A stretch of DNA of 64,000 nt from NCBI GenBank assembly GCA_022824265.1, contig JAJEAG010000042.1:89615-153614 (forward strand), given 5' to 3'. The stretch's first letter is position 1. The number at the start of each line of letters is the position of its first letter. Of this stretch, positions 61,389 to 64,000 are shown piece by piece. Made by a program: the position numbers and the translations under genes. Below the pieces are notes generated by a model. The model had not been told where the DNA came from. It saw nothing but the letters and a program-made list of their open reading frames with translations, and ran no database searches. The DNA comes from Candidatus Poribacteria bacterium. Lineage in GTDB: Bacteria; Poribacteria; WGA-4E; WGA-3G.

Positions 61389-62594
61389 TTATATACCTGG
61401 TTCTTTGTTTATAAGGGATGCATATACGGTTAGCAGTTCCTTCCCAATGTTCTGCCAGTCATAATCTTGTTCCACGCGCGCGCGACCTTTTTCACCAATT
61501 TGCTTTCGCAGTGACGGGTTTGTCAGCAATTTGATGACAGCTTCAGCAAAATCTCTCGGTTCGTCAGCAATAATGATTTCTTCACCATCGCGAAGTGCTA
61601 AACCTTCCGCTCCAACTGAGGTAGACACAACCGCTTTACCCATTGCCAATGCTTCCAGAATCTTTAGGCGTGTACCACTCCCAATCCGTAAAGGAACAAC
61701 AAATACTGTTGCTTCTGCGAAATAAGGTTTAATCTCTGGAACACGTCCAGTTACTATAACACCTTCTCTATCTGCAAGCTGTTGTACACGAACTGATGGA
61801 TTCCCACCAACGATAGAGAATTTGACATCGGGAACGCTTTTCTGAACCTGAGGTAACACCTCTTCAGCAAAGAATGAGACAGCATCTTCGTTAGGGTACC
61901 AATCCATGCTTCCGATATAGATGAGATGTGCAGGTGCTTCCGATTCAAAATCTGGCTGATAATGTGTAACATCTACACCGTTAGGAATTACCTTAACAGC
62001 ACTATCAGCACAATAATGTTGAAAAACTGCAGCGTCAATGTCAGAAGTGCATGTCACCGCATCAAACTGAGGACTTAACACCCGTTCATACCTTTGAAAT
62101 GCGCGTTGTTGTGTCCAATATACGCATTTGACTAATATATTCTTTGTTTCACCCGTTAGCCTATGCCATATTGCCGAGTCAACATTTTGCTGAGAAAGCA
62201 CACTCGGCAAGTCTGTTTCAGTATAAAATTGAGCGGTGTGAAACATCTCATAGTGAACAAGATCATAGCTATCTACTGCTAACAATTCCCTTAGTTTTCG
62301 TCGATACGCAGAAACATTGTATCGTGCTACAGTGATAGGTTGTCTTTTGATACATGCAGAGATGAGAGTACTGAGTGATAAACGTGGTAATGTAGCAGAA
62401 TTTTGAACAAGGTGAACTTTAATACCTAATTGTTCAATATGGGTGGCACTTGATATATCTGATGGTTGTGTTTCCAATGCAAGCAGTGTAATGTCATTCT
62501 TCAGTGCTATCTGTTTCAGTAGGTTATATACGCGAATACGTCCGCCGTCAGTGAGCGGATACGGCACGGTGGGAGACAAAAAAAGGATTTTCAT
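61389..62594 (-). CDS. Glycosyltransferase family 4 protein
   Basis: A 401-residue GT-B enzyme starting MKILFLSPTVPYPLTDGGRI, the usual donor/acceptor loop; an ATG two codons further up is equally possible. The C-terminal half contains YIGSMDWYPNEDAV, VVPLRIGSGTRLKILEALAMG and a trailing helix. The GSGTRLK form of the nucleotide-sugar motif is typical of a GT4 subgroup. It transfers a sugar, probably to a lipid- or envelope-linked acceptor. No other glycan gene is adjacent; the upstream gene is the repeat protein. Confidence 0.92.
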   Translation of the reverse strand: MKILFLSPTVPYPLTDGGRIRVYNLLKQIALKNDITLLALETQPSDISSATHIEQLGIKVHLVQNSATLPRLSLSTLISACIKRQPITVARYNVSAYRRKLRELLAVDSYDLVHYEMFHTAQFYTETDLPSVLSQQNVDSAIWHRLTGETKNILVKCVYWTQQRAFQRYERVLSPQFDAVTCTSDIDAAVFQHYCADSAVKVIPNGVDVTHYQPDFESEAPAHLIYIGSMDWYPNEDAVSFFAEEVLPQVQKSVPDVKFSIVGGNPSVRVQQLADREGVIVTGRVPEIKPYFAEATVFVVPLRIGSGTRLKILEALAMGKAVVSTSVGAEGLALRDGEEIIIADEPRDFAEAVIKLLTNPSLRKQIGEKGRARVEQDYDWQNIGKELLTVYASLINKEPGI

Positions 62595-62642
62595 GTTCAT
62601 CGGGAACAACAATCGTTTGTCATGAGAGATATGTCCTGAACA

Positions 62643-63749
62643 TTATTCTGTAAGTTCGCTGTCTTCAGATTGATTAGGTTTATTGGTGTCTTTTTCATTT
62701 CTTTTAAATCTATCCATAAATGCAATCAATTTTTCTTTTAACTGCTGCCGTGAACTGAGTACCGGTGTAGATGGCAGAAAGACAGTTCCGCTTTCACGAG
62801 GTATCCATCCTTTAAGGGCATCAGTTATTCCAATATAGAGCCATTTACTATCAAGGTCAAGATAGACATTCAATCTACTTTCCGTTTTTTGGATATTATA
62901 GATTTGTGTGCCATCAATTACTTGCCAACTTGTACCACCTTCTTCAGCAACCAATTTAGCATTTACGGACAATGGTATTTTCTTCCGTTTGAATCCCTCG
63001 CGCAGTTCTACAGATAATTTTCCTTCGCTCAAAGTATTTACTGGAGTCGTATCAACCTGAAAAAGCAGCTTTATTATCGGGTACTTTGATTGTTGATATA
63101 CATTCAATTTGTCTTTGCCATTTCTAATTTCATAACTCTGTTGATACTTATTATCTTTCATCAACCAGTGTTGATTGGTCTTTACAACTGTAAATTCCAG
63201 ATCATTAGAAAGACTAATCTTCTTGGTGTTGAATGCATCCTCAAAATTTGGCAGATAGATATCAAGCACATCGTTATTCCTCGCAACGGTGTAACCTGCT
63301 CCAGTACCATCTGTTAGTAGCCAGTCCTGACCACTCAGCAATACTTTTATTTTTGGTGAATTGGAATTGATCTTTATTCCACCTAAAGAATCTTCAAACA
63401 TTTCTTTCCAATTAAACGCTGTTTTTAATTCTTTATCCAATGCATCTGGGGTTAAAATTGCACGTTGAGCCAAAGCAACACTAAACAACATTTCCCTGGA
63501 ATATACACCGATGTTTAAATTGCTGATATACCTTTGCTCAATACTAAAAAGATATTTGTTTTTTGTGTATACAAGTGGTTTTGAATTGACAGTGGGTCTT
63601 CCGCGGACTGCTGTTCTTTTATGGACTTGAAACTTTGGTGGTTCTGATTGCACGACCGATGGGGCATTCAGTATATAAACACCAAATAAAAAACCTATAA
63701 CTATAACTACAAACAGTCCAATAAGTAGGGTTTTTAATATTATTTTCAT
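62643..63749 (-). CDS. Membrane-anchored protein of unknown function with three internal repeats
   Basis: A 368-residue protein. Residues ~5-27 form a membrane anchor; the rest would lie outside the cytoplasm. Three related units occur near residues 137-166 (GQDWLLTD...LDIYLP), 187-219 (NQHWLMKD...KLNVYQ) and 268-297 (GTSWQVID...RLNVYL), each with W, an Asp, a Tyr and a closing Leu-x-Val/Ile-Tyr. The C-terminus has GWIPRESGTVFLP, an SH3-like WxP segment, and a basic tail. The fold looks like repeated small beta domains. I recognise no family. Confidence 0.72.
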   Translation of the reverse strand: MKIILKTLLIGLFVVIVIGFLFGVYILNAPSVVQSEPPKFQVHKRTAVRGRPTVNSKPLVYTKNKYLFSIEQRYISNLNIGVYSREMLFSVALAQRAILTPDALDKELKTAFNWKEMFEDSLGGIKINSNSPKIKVLLSGQDWLLTDGTGAGYTVARNNDVLDIYLPNFEDAFNTKKISLSNDLEFTVVKTNQHWLMKDNKYQQSYEIRNGKDKLNVYQQSKYPIIKLLFQVDTTPVNTLSEGKLSVELREGFKRKKIPLSVNAKLVAEEGGTSWQVIDGTQIYNIQKTESRLNVYLDLDSKWLYIGITDALKGWIPRESGTVFLPSTPVLSSRQQLKEKLIAFMDRFKRNEKDTNKPNQSEDSELTE

Positions 63750-64000
63750 GATGTTTTGTTATGATTTTTATTATCCTGTTATTGATTATTACTGTTAATT
63801 TGACCAGATATAAAGAAAAATAAGTTGACATTTCGTTTATCTCAGCACACAATTACTATAGAACTCATAGCGAGTACGAACTAAACATCGTTGAAAGTCA
63901 CTCGTAAGTTTATCATTGAATATGCTAAATACCGAAACCCTAAACGGGTTTCTTTGAGTTTATCGTAGCTAATGGCAAGTTTCCTGTAAGTATCTTGCCA
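63750..64000. other. Window end: no gene; possible terminator hairpin
   Basis: No gene was seen in the last 251 bases. TGGCAAG (63973-63979) pairs with CTTGCCA (63994-64000) at the very edge, so any T-run beyond is outside the window. Confidence 0.3.

Overview
The window is chromosomal DNA from an uncultured-type, AT-leaning bacterium with a diderm look: lipoproteins, Sec signal peptides, sigma70-like promoters (TTGACA/N17-18/TATAAT) and AGGAG ribosome sites. The gene set includes Rpn/PD-(D/E)XK proteins, secreted LamG, beta-propeller and lamin-tail proteins, Gfo/Idh/MocA and zinc-type dehydrogenases. Small hairpin-rich repeats are scattered between almost every gene group. This recalls Candidatus Poribacteria; that assignment is inference from gene style, not from a marker gene search. 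No rRNA, tRNA, CRISPR array or prophage was recognised.

Layout. 1-3.1 kb: end of purD, a stand-alone RelA/SpoT-type zinc-finger plus winged-helix regulator, a membrane-anchored VWA protein, an SDR dehydrogenase and a tiny protein matching only the tail of LarE. 3.1-11 kb: a cysteine desulfurase, a Gfo/Idh oxidoreductase, a membrane b/c-type multiheme cytochrome, a secreted LamG protein, dihydrolipoyl dehydrogenase and an orphan CopG-type antitoxin, separated by at least four MITE-like or dispersed repeats. 11-17.6 kb (minus strand): an activated-methyl-cycle operon (metK, ahcY, small membrane protein, PfkB kinase) and a large six-domain ribosomal protein S1. 17.9-24.3 kb: a partner-switching and phosphorelay module with three STAS proteins, an anti-sigma-type kinase, a PP2C phosphatase with receiver, a single-domain response regulator, a four-PAS histidine kinase and a tandem universal stress protein. 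24.3-33.4 kb: a repeat cluster, a zinc-type dehydrogenase, an Eis-like acetyltransferase, an orphan DNA methyltransferase, uppP, and a minus-strand surface-glycan operon (GT39-like, GT4, polysaccharide deacetylase, methyltransferase).

33.5-48.5 kb: secreted proteins (a 14-repeat WD40 protein, a metalloprotease with LRR and lamin-tail domains, a 7-blade propeller protein and an S55/SpoIVB-like protein) mixed with ispG, hisC, bioA and an unusual ferredoxin-membrane fusion. 48.9-53.6 kb: glpK in one operon with a sensor kinase and a sigma54-type response regulator. 53.7-64 kb: an Rpn-type nuclease, a GldA/F/G-type ABC system with a DUF4340 protein, two lipoproteins, a GT4 glycosyltransferase and an unknown membrane-anchored repeat protein.

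The strongest candidates for something undescribed are the RelA-zinc-finger/winged-helix regulator (364-879), the 7Fe-ferredoxin/membrane/beta-domain fusion (41760-43052), a C-terminal LTT(T)W-type tail shared by two otherwise unrelated secreted proteins, the free-standing LarE-tail protein (2926-3141), and a 361-bp MITE-like element with 20-bp terminal repeats.
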